Source: Aliiroseovarius sediminis
GTDB lineage: Bacteria > Pseudomonadota > Alphaproteobacteria > Rhodobacterales > Rhodobacteraceae
Assembly: GCF_022678485.1 (NCBI RefSeq)
Contig: NZ_JALBYP010000038.1
Span: forward strand, 1-64,000
Direction of reading: 5' to 3'
DNA length: 64,000 bases
The notes beneath the pieces were generated by a model. It was not told the DNA's origin. It saw only the letters and a list, made by a program, of their open reading frames with translations, and made no database searches. A program made the translations under genes and the position numbers. Positions 24,446 through 34,806 of the stretch are shown here, piece after piece (position 1 is the first letter of the stretch; each line of letters starts with the position of its first letter).

Positions 24446-25784
24446 CGGCAATCGTCATCCCTTCGACCAGAAGGCTGGGGACCATGCGGCTTAGATGCGG
24501 CTCGGCGTCGTTGGCGGGGATGATCCGGCCCAGCATATCGCGCAGATTACCCGCGATCGTGCATTCGTTGACCGGATAGGCGATCTGGCCGTTTTCAACC
24601 CAGAAGCCCGATGCGCCACGGGAATAATCCCCGGTGGTCGCATTGATGGTCGATCCGATCATCGAGGTGACGATCAAGCCCGTTCCCATTTGCGCAATCA
24701 GCGCATCGCGGGTCAAATTCCCTTGCGTTAGGGTCACATTCGAGATCGAAGGCGACGGCGGCGCCGATGTTCCACGCGATGCGCTGGCCGTGCTTGTCAT
24801 GCCCAGCTTGTTGGCGGTGGCAATGTCCAGTGTCCATCCTGTCAGCACCCCACCGTCAATGATCTTGCGCCGCTGCGTCGGCAGGCCTTCACCGTCAAAG
24901 GGGCGCGAGCCGGAGATTCGGGGGCGGTGCGGGTCTTCAATCAGGTCGATGCCGTCGGGCAACACCTGTTCCCCCAACGCATCACGCAGCCAGGACGACC
25001 CGCGTGCGATCATTGCCCCATTGGCTGCTGACAGAAGATGCCCGATCAACGAGGACGAAATACGTTCGTCATAAAGCACCGGAAACGCCCCGGTTGGCGG
25101 TTTGCGCGCACCTGCGCGCTCGGCCGTGCGTTGGCCGGCCTTGGTCCCAATTTCGGCAGCCGACGGCAGATCGGCCTGAAATGTGCGCATTTCGCCGGAA
25201 TAGTCACGTTCCATCGTCGCGCCTTCGCCTGAAATTGCCACGACCGAGGTTGCACGATGCGTGCGCCCGTATCCACCCGAGAAGCCATTGCTGGTCGCCA
25301 GATGAAACTGGTGCCGACCATAGCCTGCGGAACTGCTGGAGACCTGCGTCACGCCATTCACGGCAAGCGCGGCGGCTTCGGCCTCAGTGGCGTCACGTTC
25401 CAGATCGGCGGGATCAGGTTCGGCGGTCAGGTCCACCAGCTCCAGCGCGGCAAGGTCCCAATCGCGGGCGAACGCATCCGGATCGGCCTGGGCGATATGG
25501 GGGTCTTCCGGTGCCTCTTTCGCCATTGCAACGGCGCGTTCCGCCATGGTTGCAATCGTATGGGGCGCGATGTCTGACGCGGACACACAGGCTTGCCGCT
25601 GCCCGACCAATACACGCAACCCGATGTCGATGCCTTCTGACCGTTCGGCATGTTCCAGCTTGCCGCCCAGCACGTCGATCGAAACCGAGGTGCCATCGAC
25701 TGCCAGCGCATCGGCGCCGTCGGCCCCGGCCTTGCGGGCGGCGTCCAGCAATTGCTGTGTCAGGTCGTCAAGCGTATTCGTCAT
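24438..25784 (-). CDS. pmbA: TldD/PmbA family metalloprotease subunit PmbA (TldE)
   Basis: A 448-residue protein of the TldD/TldE family. Typical stretches: RSEGIDIGLRVLVG near the N-terminus, the central domain (FPVLYDERISSSLIGHLLSA) and the C-terminal GDYSRGASGFWVENGQIAYP. It lacks the HExxxH motif of the catalytic partner TldD, as PmbA should. The heterodimer processes small peptides (microcins, unfolded segments). ATG 25784 was preferred because 36 upstream in-frame residues are not family-like. Confidence 0.88.
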   Translation of the reverse strand: MTNTLDDLTQQLLDAARKAGADGADALAVDGTSVSIDVLGGKLEHAERSEGIDIGLRVLVGQRQACVSASDIAPHTIATMAERAVAMAKEAPEDPHIAQADPDAFARDWDLAALELVDLTAEPDPADLERDATEAEAAALAVNGVTQVSSSSAGYGRHQFHLATSNGFSGGYGRTHRATSVVAISGEGATMERDYSGEMRTFQADLPSAAEIGTKAGQRTAERAGARKPPTGAFPVLYDERISSSLIGHLLSAANGAMIARGSSWLRDALGEQVLPDGIDLIEDPHRPRISGSRPFDGEGLPTQRRKIIDGGVLTGWTLDIATANKLGMTSTASASRGTSAPPSPSISNVTLTQGNLTRDALIAQMGTGLIVTSMIGSTINATTGDYSRGASGFWVENGQIAYPVNECTIAGNLRDMLGRIIPANDAEPHLSRMVPSLLVEGMTIAGD

Positions 25785-25906
25785 AGTGTTCCCTTTCGCG
25801 GTCGTGTTCATCAGGTAACGATCACGACGCTTGGTCGCAAGATGTGTCTCGGGCTTGCAGGTCCGCGCCGGGCTGGCAATAGTGATTGGCAACAGGAGGA
25901 TGAACG

Positions 25907-26662
25907 ATGACAGACATGACCGGAAAAACCGTCTTGATTACCGGCGCAAGCCGCGGGATCGGCGAAGCCGCCGCCCACATCTTTGCGCAGGCGGGTGCGA
26001 ACGTGGTGCTGACCGCGCGCGGCAAGTCACAGATCGACGCGATTGCGGCCGCGATTGGTGAACGTGCCCTGTCGGTGCCCTGCGACGTGTCGAAATGGGC
26101 TGATGTGAAAGCCGCCGTAGATGCGGCTGTCGCGAAATTCGGAACCGTCGATGTGCTGATCAACAACGCCGGTGTGATTGAGCCGATTGGTCCTATGATA
26201 GACTCTGATCCTGCCGAATGGGGTCATGTCATCGACGTGAACCTGAAGGGCGTCTATCATGGGATGCGCGCGGTGATGCCGCTGATGGCGGCGCAGGGCG
26301 GCGGGTCGGTTCTGACCATAAGTTCGGGCGCGGCGCATAATGCCCTGGAAGGCTGGGCGCATTACTGCGCGTCGAAAGCGGGCGTTCATATGCTGACGAA
26401 GTCTTTGCATAAGGAAGGCGCGGGCAGGGGTATCCGCGCCATGGGTCTGTCGCCCGGCACCGTCGCCACCCAGATGCAGCGCGAGATCAAGCACTCGGGC
26501 ATCAACGCGGTGGCACAACTTGGATGGTCGGACCATATCCCGCCCGAATGGGTGGCCCGCGCGCTGTTGTGGATGTGCACGGATGACGCAGATGGGTTCC
26601 TGGGCGAGGAGATCTCGCTTCGCGATGAAGCCATCCGCGATCGCGCGCAGGTGCGTGGATGA
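25907..26662 (+). CDS. short-chain dehydrogenase/reductase
   Basis: A 251-residue classical SDR with the nucleotide-binding TGASRGIG, the NNAG motif (LINNAGV), the catalytic Ser (TISSGAA) and YxxxK (HYCASKAG). It is an NAD(P)-dependent oxidoreductase; the substrate cannot be predicted. It is translationally coupled (ATGA overlap) to an enoyl-CoA hydratase, which hints at acyl or hydroxy-acid metabolism. Confidence 0.88.
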   Translation: MTDMTGKTVLITGASRGIGEAAAHIFAQAGANVVLTARGKSQIDAIAAAIGERALSVPCDVSKWADVKAAVDAAVAKFGTVDVLINNAGVIEPIGPMIDSDPAEWGHVIDVNLKGVYHGMRAVMPLMAAQGGGSVLTISSGAAHNALEGWAHYCASKAGVHMLTKSLHKEGAGRGIRAMGLSPGTVATQMQREIKHSGINAVAQLGWSDHIPPEWVARALLWMCTDDADGFLGEEISLRDEAIRDRAQVRG

Positions 26663-27291
26663 TCGACCTTCAGAAAAAGGATGGGGTCTGGATTGTGACC
26701 CTGAACCGGCCCGACAAGGCCAATTCCCTGACCAAAGCGATGTTGGAGGAGTTGGCCGCCATCGCCATGGACGCCGCCGGCGATGCGCGGGTTCTGGTGT
26801 TCACCGGCGCGGGTCGGGTGTTTTCCGCCGGCGCCGATCTGGACGAAGCGCGGGCGGGATTGGCGATTGACGGGGTATGGGAACGCCTGTCGAACGCCGT
26901 GTCAGCCGCGCCCTGCCTGACCATCGCTGCGCTGAACGGCACTCTGGCCGGTGGAGCGTTCGGCATGGCGCTGGCCTGTGACATCCGCATCGCGGTGCCC
27001 GAGGCGAAATTCTTCTATCCGGTGATGAAGCTGGGCTTTCTGCCGCAACCATCCGACCCGCGCCGCATGGCGGGGCTGATCGGTCCGGCCCGCACCAAGA
27101 TGATCCTGATGGCCGGGCAAAAGGTGCAGGCGGACGAAGCATTGCGCTGGGGTCTGGTTGACCGGATTGTGCCGCAGGACGCACTGATGGAAACGGTGTT
27201 GGACCTGGCCGAGGATGCCCGCACGCAGCCCGCAGACCACGTTGCCCAGATGAAACAGATGATCCCTGAAACAGGCTCTAACCTGCCCTAA
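26659..27291 (+). CDS. enoyl-CoA hydratase/isomerase family protein
   Basis: A 210-residue crotonase-fold protein, slightly shorter than usual. The oxyanion-hole segments are present (GRVFSAGADLDEA and LAGGAFGMALACDIRIA). The usual catalytic Glu region reads KFFYPVMKLGFLPQP, which lacks the typical E-x-x-x-G-x pattern, so hydratase activity is uncertain and another crotonase reaction is possible. It overlaps the SDR gene by 4 bp. Confidence 0.82.
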   Translation: MIDLQKKDGVWIVTLNRPDKANSLTKAMLEELAAIAMDAAGDARVLVFTGAGRVFSAGADLDEARAGLAIDGVWERLSNAVSAAPCLTIAALNGTLAGGAFGMALACDIRIAVPEAKFFYPVMKLGFLPQPSDPRRMAGLIGPARTKMILMAGQKVQADEALRWGLVDRIVPQDALMETVLDLAEDARTQPADHVAQMKQMIPETGSNLP

Positions 27292-27620
27292 GATCGCCCA
27301 CCTCTGCGTCTTTGGCCCTTGGTCGAAGCATAGAAATCGGGCGGCCGTTTGGCCACCCATTTGATGAATCGCGCAAGACCCGGATGCGATTGCAGCGCAG
27401 CCACCGTGTTGAAATTCCGCGCGAGCTCGGCCTCGCTCAGTTCCAGATGGATCTGGTTGTGGCAGATCTGGTGCAACAACACGGTCGGGCCGCCCTTGCC
27501 ACCCCTGAGCTTTGGCACAAGGTGATGTTTGCTTTGCGCCACGTCGCCGGGAATGGGCCTGCCACACAAGGCGCAGTTGGGCACAAAATCGTTGCCCTTT
27601 GAGGTCAAACCGCTATCCAT
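27288..27620 (-). CDS. HNH endonuclease domain protein
   Basis: A 110-residue protein with a zinc-binding pair (CALCGRPI), an HNH core (SKHHLVPKLRGGKGG; HQICHNQIH) and a basic C-terminus (KGQRRRGGRS). It would be a small metal-dependent nuclease acting on DNA or RNA. It starts at ATG 27620 and converges with the hydratase gene with a 4-bp overlap of stop codons. Widespread single-gene HNH proteins of this size have no settled role. Confidence 0.75.
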   Translation of the reverse strand: MDSGLTSKGNDFVPNCALCGRPIPGDVAQSKHHLVPKLRGGKGGPTVLLHQICHNQIHLELSEAELARNFNTVAALQSHPGLARFIKWVAKRPPDFYASTKGQRRRGGRS

Positions 27621-27665
27621 GCTGAACAGTTTTGCAAGTATTCCTGTAATAGCAAGGGGACGCAC

Positions 27666-28991
27666 GTGGAGAACCGCCCGGAAATTCTGGATCAGGTCAT
27701 TGGTTATGTGAACCAGGCGTGGGAGATCGCCGAAGGCTGGCTGATGTCCCCGCCCGCGTGGTCTCAGCTTGGCTTGCTCATCGCGGCCTATCTGTTGGCG
27801 CGGTTGGTTGATCGGAAGCTGAAGCCCTATCTCACGCGACTTCTGACGCCGGCGAAGGACAGCAAGTCTCTGGTCGCGAAGGCCCGCTTGTTCGTTTTGA
27901 TCTTCTTGCCGCTGACCCTGCCGCTGCTGGCTTGGGCCTTCACGGCAGTCGGTGAACAGGTCACGCGGTCGATCTTCGGGTCAGGCGCTGTCATCGCCTT
28001 TGGCAAGCGGTTCTTCCTGTTTCTGGCCGTTCGGGCGTTTGCGCACAAGATCCTGAAAGACCCGTTCCTGAAGCTTATCGGGCGATATGTCCTGATCCCG
28101 ATCGCGGCGCTTTACACGGTCGGACTGCTGGATGTCGTCATCACCAAGCTGGACGAAACCATCGTGCCGCTGGGCAACATGAGCTTTTCACTGCTGTTTG
28201 CGATCAAGTTTGCGGTGCTTGGGGGCGTGATCTTCTGGCTGGGGCGCTGGTCGCACGAACAGACCACGCAGGCGATCAAGAAGCAGGAAGAAATGCGCCC
28301 CGCGACCCGCGAGCTGGCGGCCAAGGCCGCAGAGATCGCGATTTTCGGCGCCGCCTTCCTTGTGCTGATGAACATCATGGGCATCAACCTGACCTCGCTT
28401 GCCGTGCTTGGGGGCGCGATTGGTGTCGGGCTTGGCTTCGGATTGCAGCAGATTGCCGCGAACTTTATTTCCGGCGTGATCTTGTTGTTGGAGGGGCAGG
28501 CGACCGTCGGAGACTATGTGGAACTGGATGGGGGCGAGGCCGGGACGATTGTCAAGATGACCGCCCGCGCCGCCATATTAGAGACATTTGACGGCCGTTG
28601 GATCGTGGTTCCCAACGAACATTTCATCACGACCCGCGTGGTGAACTATTCCGACGCGGGCAGCGCCAAGCGGTACGAGGCGCCGTTCTCGGTCAGCTAT
28701 GATTCTGACATCGAAGCGATCCCCGCGTTGATCGAAGATGCCGTGGCCAAGCTGGATTTCGTGCTGAACGATCCCGAGGAGCGCAAACCCGATTGCGAGC
28801 TGCGCGCCTTTGGCGACAGCGGCGTAGATTTCGCGGTCGAGTTTTGGGTGAACGGGATCGACGACGGGCGTAACAAGTTCACGCCGCGTGTGATGATGCA
28901 GGTGTGGAAAACGCTCAAGGCCAACAACATCGAAATCCCGTATCCGCATCGCGTGGTCGAAATGAAAACACAGGATCAGGAGCCCGCGTGA
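27666..28991 (+). CDS. mechanosensitive ion channel, MscS family
   Basis: A 441-residue membrane protein starting at GTG 27666. Five or so hydrophobic segments precede the MscS pore helix (LGGAIGVGLGFGLQQIAANF) and the beta domain (VGDYVELDGGEAGTIVKM; WIVVPNEHFITT). It opens under membrane tension to release solutes after osmotic downshock. The next gene overlaps it by 4 bp (GTGA). Confidence 0.92.
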   Translation: MENRPEILDQVIGYVNQAWEIAEGWLMSPPAWSQLGLLIAAYLLARLVDRKLKPYLTRLLTPAKDSKSLVAKARLFVLIFLPLTLPLLAWAFTAVGEQVTRSIFGSGAVIAFGKRFFLFLAVRAFAHKILKDPFLKLIGRYVLIPIAALYTVGLLDVVITKLDETIVPLGNMSFSLLFAIKFAVLGGVIFWLGRWSHEQTTQAIKKQEEMRPATRELAAKAAEIAIFGAAFLVLMNIMGINLTSLAVLGGAIGVGLGFGLQQIAANFISGVILLLEGQATVGDYVELDGGEAGTIVKMTARAAILETFDGRWIVVPNEHFITTRVVNYSDAGSAKRYEAPFSVSYDSDIEAIPALIEDAVAKLDFVLNDPEERKPDCELRAFGDSGVDFAVEFWVNGIDDGRNKFTPRVMMQVWKTLKANNIEIPYPHRVVEMKTQDQEPA

Positions 28992-30160
28992 AACAAGGCT
29001 TGGTCATCGGGGCAGGCCCTGCCGGTCTGATGGCGGCGGGCGAAATGGCGCGGGCCGGGTTGTCGGTCACGATTGCCGAGGCCAAGCCCTCGCCCGCCCG
29101 CAAGTTCCTGATGGCAGGCAAGTCCGGTCTGAACCTGACCAAGGCCGAGCCGCTGGCCAGCTTCCTTGATCACATCGACGGCCCCGATGCGCTGCGCAAG
29201 ATCGTTGCCGATTTCGGGCCAGATGCCGTGCAGGATTGGGCGCGCAGCTTGGGGCAGGAAGTGTTTACCGGCACGTCAGGCCGGGTGTTTCCGCGGTCCA
29301 TGAAAGCGTCGCCCCTACTGCGCGCGATGTTGGCCGATCTGGCGGAGTTGGGCGTGGAGCTGCAGCGTAACTGGCGTTGGACCGGGATGCGCGGGCCAGA
29401 GATGGTGTTTCACACGCCAGAAGGCGAACAGCGGCTGATACCCGACGTGACCGTTCTGGCGCTGGGTGGGGCCAGCTGGGCACGGCTGGGGTCGGATGGC
29501 AAATGGGTCTCTATCCTTGCTGAAAACGGTCTTTCGTGTGAGCCGTTCAAGCCCAGCAACATGGGCTTTGTCGTGGGTTGGAGCGACCACATGGCCCGAC
29601 ATTTCGGCGCGCCCATCAAGCCAGTGCGTGTGACGGCCGGCGAGACCTCGACCTTGGGTGAGTTCGTGATTTCTGCGCGCGGCATTGAGGGCTCGGCAAT
29701 CTATGCTGTCAGCCGCGCGATGCGTGACGGTGCGCCGTTGCTCGTCGATCTGGTCCCGGACCGCAGCGAAGCGGATGTGGCCCAGCGGTTGGCAAAGCCG
29801 CGTGGCAAGACGAGCCTGACGAACCACCTGCGCAAGACGTTGAAGCTTGATCCCGCAAAGATCGCGCTGTTGCAGGAGTTTGCCCGCCCCTTGCCCACAG
29901 ACCCCGCCGAATTGGCCGCCGTGATCAAGGCCGTGCCGATCCGTCATCAGGGACCGCGCCCGATGGACGAGGCGATTTCGACCGCAGGCGGGCTGCCGTT
30001 CACGGCGCTGGATGATGGGCTGATGATCAAGGCGCTGCCCGGCGTGTTCGCCTGTGGCGAAATGCTGGATTGGGATGCCCCGACAGGCGGCTATCTTCTG
30101 ACCACCTGTCTGGCCACCGGGCGCCACGCGGGGCGTCACGCCGCCGAATGGGCCGGGTAG
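28988..30160 (+). CDS. HI0933-like NAD(P)/FAD flavoprotein
   Basis: A 390-residue flavoprotein. The dinucleotide-binding motif (VIGAGPAGLMAAGEMAR) is at the N-terminus. Family features follow: KFLMAGKSGLNLTKAE, the central insert, and the C-terminal GGLPFTALDDGLMIKALPGV and DAPTGGYLLTTCLATGR. It belongs to the HI0933/YhiN group (TIGR03862 type), whose reaction is not established; rRNA or tRNA modification has been suggested for relatives. The GTG at 28988 overlaps the MscS stop; the stop directly abuts the convergent holA stop. Confidence 0.85.
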   Translation: MKQGLVIGAGPAGLMAAGEMARAGLSVTIAEAKPSPARKFLMAGKSGLNLTKAEPLASFLDHIDGPDALRKIVADFGPDAVQDWARSLGQEVFTGTSGRVFPRSMKASPLLRAMLADLAELGVELQRNWRWTGMRGPEMVFHTPEGEQRLIPDVTVLALGGASWARLGSDGKWVSILAENGLSCEPFKPSNMGFVVGWSDHMARHFGAPIKPVRVTAGETSTLGEFVISARGIEGSAIYAVSRAMRDGAPLLVDLVPDRSEADVAQRLAKPRGKTSLTNHLRKTLKLDPAKIALLQEFARPLPTDPAELAAVIKAVPIRHQGPRPMDEAISTAGGLPFTALDDGLMIKALPGVFACGEMLDWDAPTGGYLLTTCLATGRHAGRHAAEWAG

Positions 30161-31186
30161 CTATTTCTTGCCGCCCAGCATCGCCAGACGAATCAATGTG
30201 CGCTCCATCACCGCCATGACAGGGGCTTTCTGGGACGAGCGCAGGGTCAGATCGGTGTCGATCAGCACTTGAAGCGCCTGTTCCAGCCGCCGGACCCCCC
30301 AGTTCTGTGCCTGCCGCACCATCCGGTCGCGGCTTTTGAAGTGCACCGGCGGGCGCAGCCGGTTGATCCCTTGCGCAGGCCCGCCGGGGTCTGCGCTGGC
30401 CGCATGAAGCGCGCGGAAATGGCGGGTAGCGCCGATGCACAACCCGACAGCCTGCACGCCTTGCGCCTGCAATCGCGCCAAAACAGGCCCTATTTCACCT
30501 GAACGACCCTCGGCCACGGCGTGAAGAAGGTCGTCCAGCTCGGCCTCGGTCGAGGCAGGCGCGACGGCCAGCACGTCGTCGGGCGTGACCGGTGTCGCGT
30601 CGCCCAGCTTGTAAAGACCCAGCTTTTCGACGGTCTGGCGGAAGTCGCCCGGATCAAGTTCTTGCGAAAGGCCCGTCAGATCGCGCATCGCTTCAGGCTG
30701 CACGTCAGCCACGCCCGCACGTTTCAGGTCGACTTCGATCTCGTCCCGGGTTGGCGGGTCGTCATAGATGCCGACGGCAAAGGCGTTGGGGTGGGTTTCA
30801 AACAGTTTACGCAGCGCGCCGCGGGGTTTCAGATTGCCCGCCGTCACGATGACCTGCGCATCGCCGTCCTGCCAGTCAGACAGCGCCGTGGTGATCACGG
30901 GAGCTACGGTTTCGGTCGCGTCTTCGACAAAGGCCACACGGGGGCCGGGGAAGAACCCTTGTGACTTGATCGCGTCCGACAACAGCGCAGGGTCTTTGCG
31001 CAGGTCGCTTGCCGGAAGGCGGGTCAGGCGCATTTCCTCTTCGCCCTGCGGGCCGATCAGGCTAGCGATCAACTCTTGCCGTTTCAGGGCAACGCGCATG
31101 GCGTCAGGACCGAAGATCAGAACGCCAGCGCGGCCCGGGTCGGGTTTGGCGAAATACTTCAGCGCATCGCGGGTGGCGAGCTTCAT
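30161..31186 (-). CDS. holA: DNA polymerase III subunit delta
   Basis: A 341-residue clamp-loader subunit. N-terminal AAA+-like fold without a Walker A (VLIFGPDAMRVALKRQEL), collar-domain segments (LTGLSQELDPGDFRQTVEKL) and a C-terminal helical region. The length fits. Gene context is diagnostic: leuS-lptE-holA is a conserved cluster across proteobacteria. The ATG overlaps the lptE stop as ATGA. Confidence 0.92.
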   Translation of the reverse strand: MKLATRDALKYFAKPDPGRAGVLIFGPDAMRVALKRQELIASLIGPQGEEEMRLTRLPASDLRKDPALLSDAIKSQGFFPGPRVAFVEDATETVAPVITTALSDWQDGDAQVIVTAGNLKPRGALRKLFETHPNAFAVGIYDDPPTRDEIEVDLKRAGVADVQPEAMRDLTGLSQELDPGDFRQTVEKLGLYKLGDATPVTPDDVLAVAPASTEAELDDLLHAVAEGRSGEIGPVLARLQAQGVQAVGLCIGATRHFRALHAASADPGGPAQGINRLRPPVHFKSRDRMVRQAQNWGVRRLEQALQVLIDTDLTLRSSQKAPVMAVMERTLIRLAMLGGKK

Positions 31187-31680
31187 TCGGCCCAACCCGC
31201 GTAGGTCGCCGTGAAGCGCGTCACCATCATGTCGGCCAAAGCCACCATCAAACGGCGATTCGCGTCCCGTTCGACCGATGCGGTTGAAACCGTCGACCCC
31301 TCGGTTGAATAGGAGGTGAAGCTTGAGACGCTGCCTTCCTCGACCACCTCGCCGGTGGCGGTGTCGGTTACGGTGAACTCGATCGCGCCAAGGATTTGCG
31401 TGCGGGTGATTTCCTGACGGGGGGTGACGCCCACGCCTTCGGACCGGGTTGTGATGGTGTAAGTCAGATTGTAGGGCGCGGCCAGATTGCGGCCCAGCCG
31501 TTCTTCAAGCCGTTTCACCAGCTCATAGCTGTCGGCATCCGATGGCGCTGCGACCGTCACCGCGCCGCGCAGCCCATCCGCAGCCCCGCCCGGTGCATAG
31601 ACCGGAGAGAACCCACACCCGCCAAGCGCCACGACGGACGCGAGGGCAGTCAGGAAGAAGCGGCGATCAAACGACGACAT
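31183..31680 (-). CDS. lptE: LPS-assembly lipoprotein LptE
   Basis: A 165-residue outer-membrane lipoprotein. The lipobox is LGGC with Cys at residue 22, after a short Arg-containing start and hydrophobic core, and the mature N-terminus is [11 protein letters not shown], typical for LptE. It plugs the LptD barrel and helps insert lipopolysaccharide into the outer leaflet. It overlaps leuS by 14 bp and holA by 4 bp. Confidence 0.92.
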   Translation of the reverse strand: MSSFDRRFFLTALASVVALGGCGFSPVYAPGGAADGLRGAVTVAAPSDADSYELVKRLEERLGRNLAAPYNLTYTITTRSEGVGVTPRQEITRTQILGAIEFTVTDTATGEVVEEGSVSSFTSYSTEGSTVSTASVERDANRRLMVALADMMVTRFTATYAGWAE

Positions 31681-34210
31681 TCACGATACGTCCCGGCACA
31701 ACGATGACTTTCTTGGGCGACTTGCCATCAAGCGCCCTGACGACAGCATCTTCGGCCAGCGCCAGTTTTTCAACCTCGGCCTTGTCCATGTCTTTCGGCA
31801 CGCTGATTTCTGCGCGCCGCTTGCCGTTGATCTGGATCGGCATGGTCACGGTGTCGTCGACCAACATCGCCTCGTCCGCTTTGGGCCACGGGGCTTGGGC
31901 GACAAGCCCTTCGCCGCCCAGCATCGACCAGATTTCTTCGGACAGGTGCGGCGTCATGGGGGACATCAGCTGTGCCAGCGTGCGCATCGCCAGTTTCTGC
32001 GCGCGTCCGCCCGCTTTCGACTTCGAAACGGTGTTCTGGAAGGCATAGAGCTTGGCGATGGCGGCGTTGAAGCCGAAGCTTTCAATGCCCATCGTCACAT
32101 CATGGATCGCCTTGTGCATGGCGCGCAGAAGGTCGGTGTCGTCCCCTTCTGCATCGTCCATTTCGGCGATCTTGACGGCGGTGGCGTGCACGCGCGCCAA
32201 GTGCTTGGCCGCGGCTTCCGCACCCGAGGCCGTCCATTCCACATCGCGCTCGGGGGGCGAATCGCTCAGCACGAACCAGCGGGCCGTATCGGCCCCGAAG
32301 GACGAGATGATCTGAGCCGGATCGACCACGTTTTTCTTGGATTTTGACATCTTGGCCGAGGGGATGACCTCGACCTCGGTCCCGCAGGCGCCAAGGCGCG
32401 CACCGCTTTCCGTCCATTCGATGTCTTCCGGCAAGTGATACACGGGTCGGTCGTTTTCGTCGCGCGTGACATAGATCTCATGTGTCACCATCCCCTGTGT
32501 GAACAGCGCGTTGAACGGCTCGATCGCTTTGTCGGGCAGATGACCGCAGATGTTCATCGCACGCGCAAAGAAGCGGGAATAGAGCAGGTGCAGAATCGCG
32601 TGCTCGATGCCGCCGATATACTGGTCGACATTCATCCAATAGGACGCGTCGTCCATATCCGTGGGCGTGTCGGCATTCGGAGACGTGAAGCGCGCGAAAT
32701 ACCACGACGAATCAACAAACGTGTCCATCGTGTCGGTTTCGCGCTGGGCGGGCTTGCCGCAGGACGGGCAGGCGCAGTCGCGCCAGGTCGGGTGACGGTC
32801 CAGCGGGTTGCCGGGAACGTCGAAGGTGACGTCTTCAGGCAGTTTGACCGGCAGATTCTCTTTCTTTTCGGGCACCACGCCGCAATCAGCACAGTGCACG
32901 ACGGGAATCGGACAACCCCAGTAGCGTTGGCGGCTCAGCCCCCAGTCGCGCAGGCGGAACTTCTCGACGCCTTTGCCCCAGCCGGCGTCCTCGGCGAACT
33001 TGATGGTCGCTTCGATGGCCTCGTCGCCCGTGGCTTCGTCCAACCCGGCGAAGTGGTTCACCCATTTCACCTTCTCGCTCTTGGGCGGCACGAAGGCTTC
33101 CTTTTCAACGGGCGAGGGGTCTTCCAGCGATAGGAACGTGTCGATCACCGGCAGATCATACTTGCGGCAGAAATCGAGGTCACGCTGGTCATGGGCCGGG
33201 CAGGCGAAGATCGCCCCGGTGCCGTAATCCATCAGGATGAAGTTGGCGATCCAGACCGGCAGTTCCCAGTTTGGGTCCAGCGGGTGTTTCACGCGGATGC
33301 CGGTGTCGTAACCCAGCTTCTCGGCGGTTTCGATGGCTTCTTCCGTGGTGCCACCCTTGCGCATTTCGACAAGTTTGGCGGCAATCTCGGGGTCTTCAGC
33401 CTCCAACGCCTTGGAAATCGGATGGTCGGGCGAGATACCGATGAACGATGCGCCCATCAGGGTGTCGGGGCGGGTCGTGTACACCTCGATCTCGCCACCA
33501 TCCACGCGTTCAAAGCTGAATTGCAGACCTTGCGAGCGGCCAATCCAGTTGGCCTGCATGGTGCGGACCTTCTCGGGCCAGTTGTCCAGGGCGTCCAGCG
33601 CCTCCAGCAACTCGGCAGAATAATCCGAGATCTTGAAGAACCACTGCGTCAGGTCGCGGCGCTCAACGGGTGCGCCGGAACGCCAGCCGCAGCCATCAAT
33701 CACCTGTTCATTGGCCAGAACGGTCATGTCGACCGGGTCCCAGTTCACCGTGGCGTTCTTGCGATAGACCAGCCCGCGCTCCATGAAATCAATGAACATC
33801 GACTGTTGCTGGCCGTAATATTCCGGGTCACAGGTGGCGAATTCGCGGGACCAGTCGATCGACAAGCCCAACGGCTTCATCTGACCCTTCATCGTCTTGA
33901 TGTTGTCATAGGTCCACGTGCCGGGGTGGCCGCCCTGCGCCATCGCCGCGTTTTCCGCCGGCATTCCGAACGCGTCCCAGCCCATCGGGTGCAACACGCT
34001 GAACCCGCACGAGGACTTATAACGCGAGATCACGTCGCCCATCGTATAGTTGCGCACATGCCCCATATGGATGCGGCCCGATGGATAGGGGAACATCTCT
34101 AGCACATAATATTTGGGGCGGGTTTCATCGCGTGTGGCGGTGAAAATCCCGGCCTTGTCCCAGGCTTCTTGCCATTTCGGTTCGATATCGGCGGCGGTGT
34201 AACGCGACAT
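31667..34210 (-). CDS. leuS: leucyl-tRNA synthetase
   Basis: An 847-residue class I synthetase. The HIGH motif appears as HMGH (residues 48-51, in [11 protein letters not shown]) and KMSKS at about residue 620. A CP1 editing domain (conserved TRPDTLMGA at the start) and a zinc-like Cys cluster ([21 protein letters not shown]) lie between. It charges tRNA-Leu and edits mischarged isoleucine or norvaline products. First gene of the leuS-lptE-holA unit. Confidence 0.96.
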   Translation of the reverse strand: MSRYTAADIEPKWQEAWDKAGIFTATRDETRPKYYVLEMFPYPSGRIHMGHVRNYTMGDVISRYKSSCGFSVLHPMGWDAFGMPAENAAMAQGGHPGTWTYDNIKTMKGQMKPLGLSIDWSREFATCDPEYYGQQQSMFIDFMERGLVYRKNATVNWDPVDMTVLANEQVIDGCGWRSGAPVERRDLTQWFFKISDYSAELLEALDALDNWPEKVRTMQANWIGRSQGLQFSFERVDGGEIEVYTTRPDTLMGASFIGISPDHPISKALEAEDPEIAAKLVEMRKGGTTEEAIETAEKLGYDTGIRVKHPLDPNWELPVWIANFILMDYGTGAIFACPAHDQRDLDFCRKYDLPVIDTFLSLEDPSPVEKEAFVPPKSEKVKWVNHFAGLDEATGDEAIEATIKFAEDAGWGKGVEKFRLRDWGLSRQRYWGCPIPVVHCADCGVVPEKKENLPVKLPEDVTFDVPGNPLDRHPTWRDCACPSCGKPAQRETDTMDTFVDSSWYFARFTSPNADTPTDMDDASYWMNVDQYIGGIEHAILHLLYSRFFARAMNICGHLPDKAIEPFNALFTQGMVTHEIYVTRDENDRPVYHLPEDIEWTESGARLGACGTEVEVIPSAKMSKSKKNVVDPAQIISSFGADTARWFVLSDSPPERDVEWTASGAEAAAKHLARVHATAVKIAEMDDAEGDDTDLLRAMHKAIHDVTMGIESFGFNAAIAKLYAFQNTVSKSKAGGRAQKLAMRTLAQLMSPMTPHLSEEIWSMLGGEGLVAQAPWPKADEAMLVDDTVTMPIQINGKRRAEISVPKDMDKAEVEKLALAEDAVVRALDGKSPKKVIVVPGRIVNVVV

Positions 34211-34284
34211 GCGGCTTGGTCCTTGATGTGAAAACGCCGGGCAACTGGCCCGGCGTATGTCTTAGTCTTGTGGTCGGTCCGGGT

Positions 34285-34806
34285 CTAGAGGTCGCCGTCA
34301 CGAATACGAAGCTGGCGCGCGCGGGTCAGGATCGCATCCTCGACCTTGCGGGCGGCTTCGGCACTGGCAGGGCCCGACCGGGAATAAAGCGCAACAGACA
34401 GCGACCGCGCATCCAGCGCGGGGTCGCGCACATAAACGGTGGCCTTGTAGGCCGTGCCGCCGCCGGGCGGGCGGCCATAGTCAAACGCGATGATGCCTGA
34501 GAAGGGATCAGCCGCCTTAACCGGCATGAAGCTGAGCACATCCAGCGACGCATTCCAAAGATACCGGTTCACTTCGACGGTCGTGTTGGGGTCGTCCACG
34601 TTCTTGAACAGATCCCAGATTGTTTCGCGCGGCTCATCCGCTTGCGGGGTATGGCGCACGCCCCGGCCTTGATCGCCGGCCTGCTGCGTCGCTGCGCCGC
34701 CGCCCACGCCGACCGAGCCGAAAGACCCGCGCCCCCCGCCGCACGCGGACAAGCCGATCATACTGATAAGTGAAACTCCGACGGCGACAGACCTGACGAT
34801 GCGCAT
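34285..34806 (-). CDS. DUF3576-family lipoprotein
   Basis: A 173-residue lipoprotein: signal sequence with lipobox LSAC (Cys about 21), a Gly-rich linker, then a domain with conserved-looking stretches (TIWDLFKNVDDPNTTVEVNR; LWNASLDVLSFMP). This matches the alphaproteobacterial DUF3576 family, function unknown, usually found beside leuS as here. I chose ATG 34806 because the upstream extension is not signal-like. Confidence 0.82.
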   Translation of the reverse strand: MRIVRSVAVGVSLISMIGLSACGGGRGSFGSVGVGGGAATQQAGDQGRGVRHTPQADEPRETIWDLFKNVDDPNTTVEVNRYLWNASLDVLSFMPVKAADPFSGIIAFDYGRPPGGGTAYKATVYVRDPALDARSLSVALYSRSGPASAEAARKVEDAILTRARQLRIRDGDL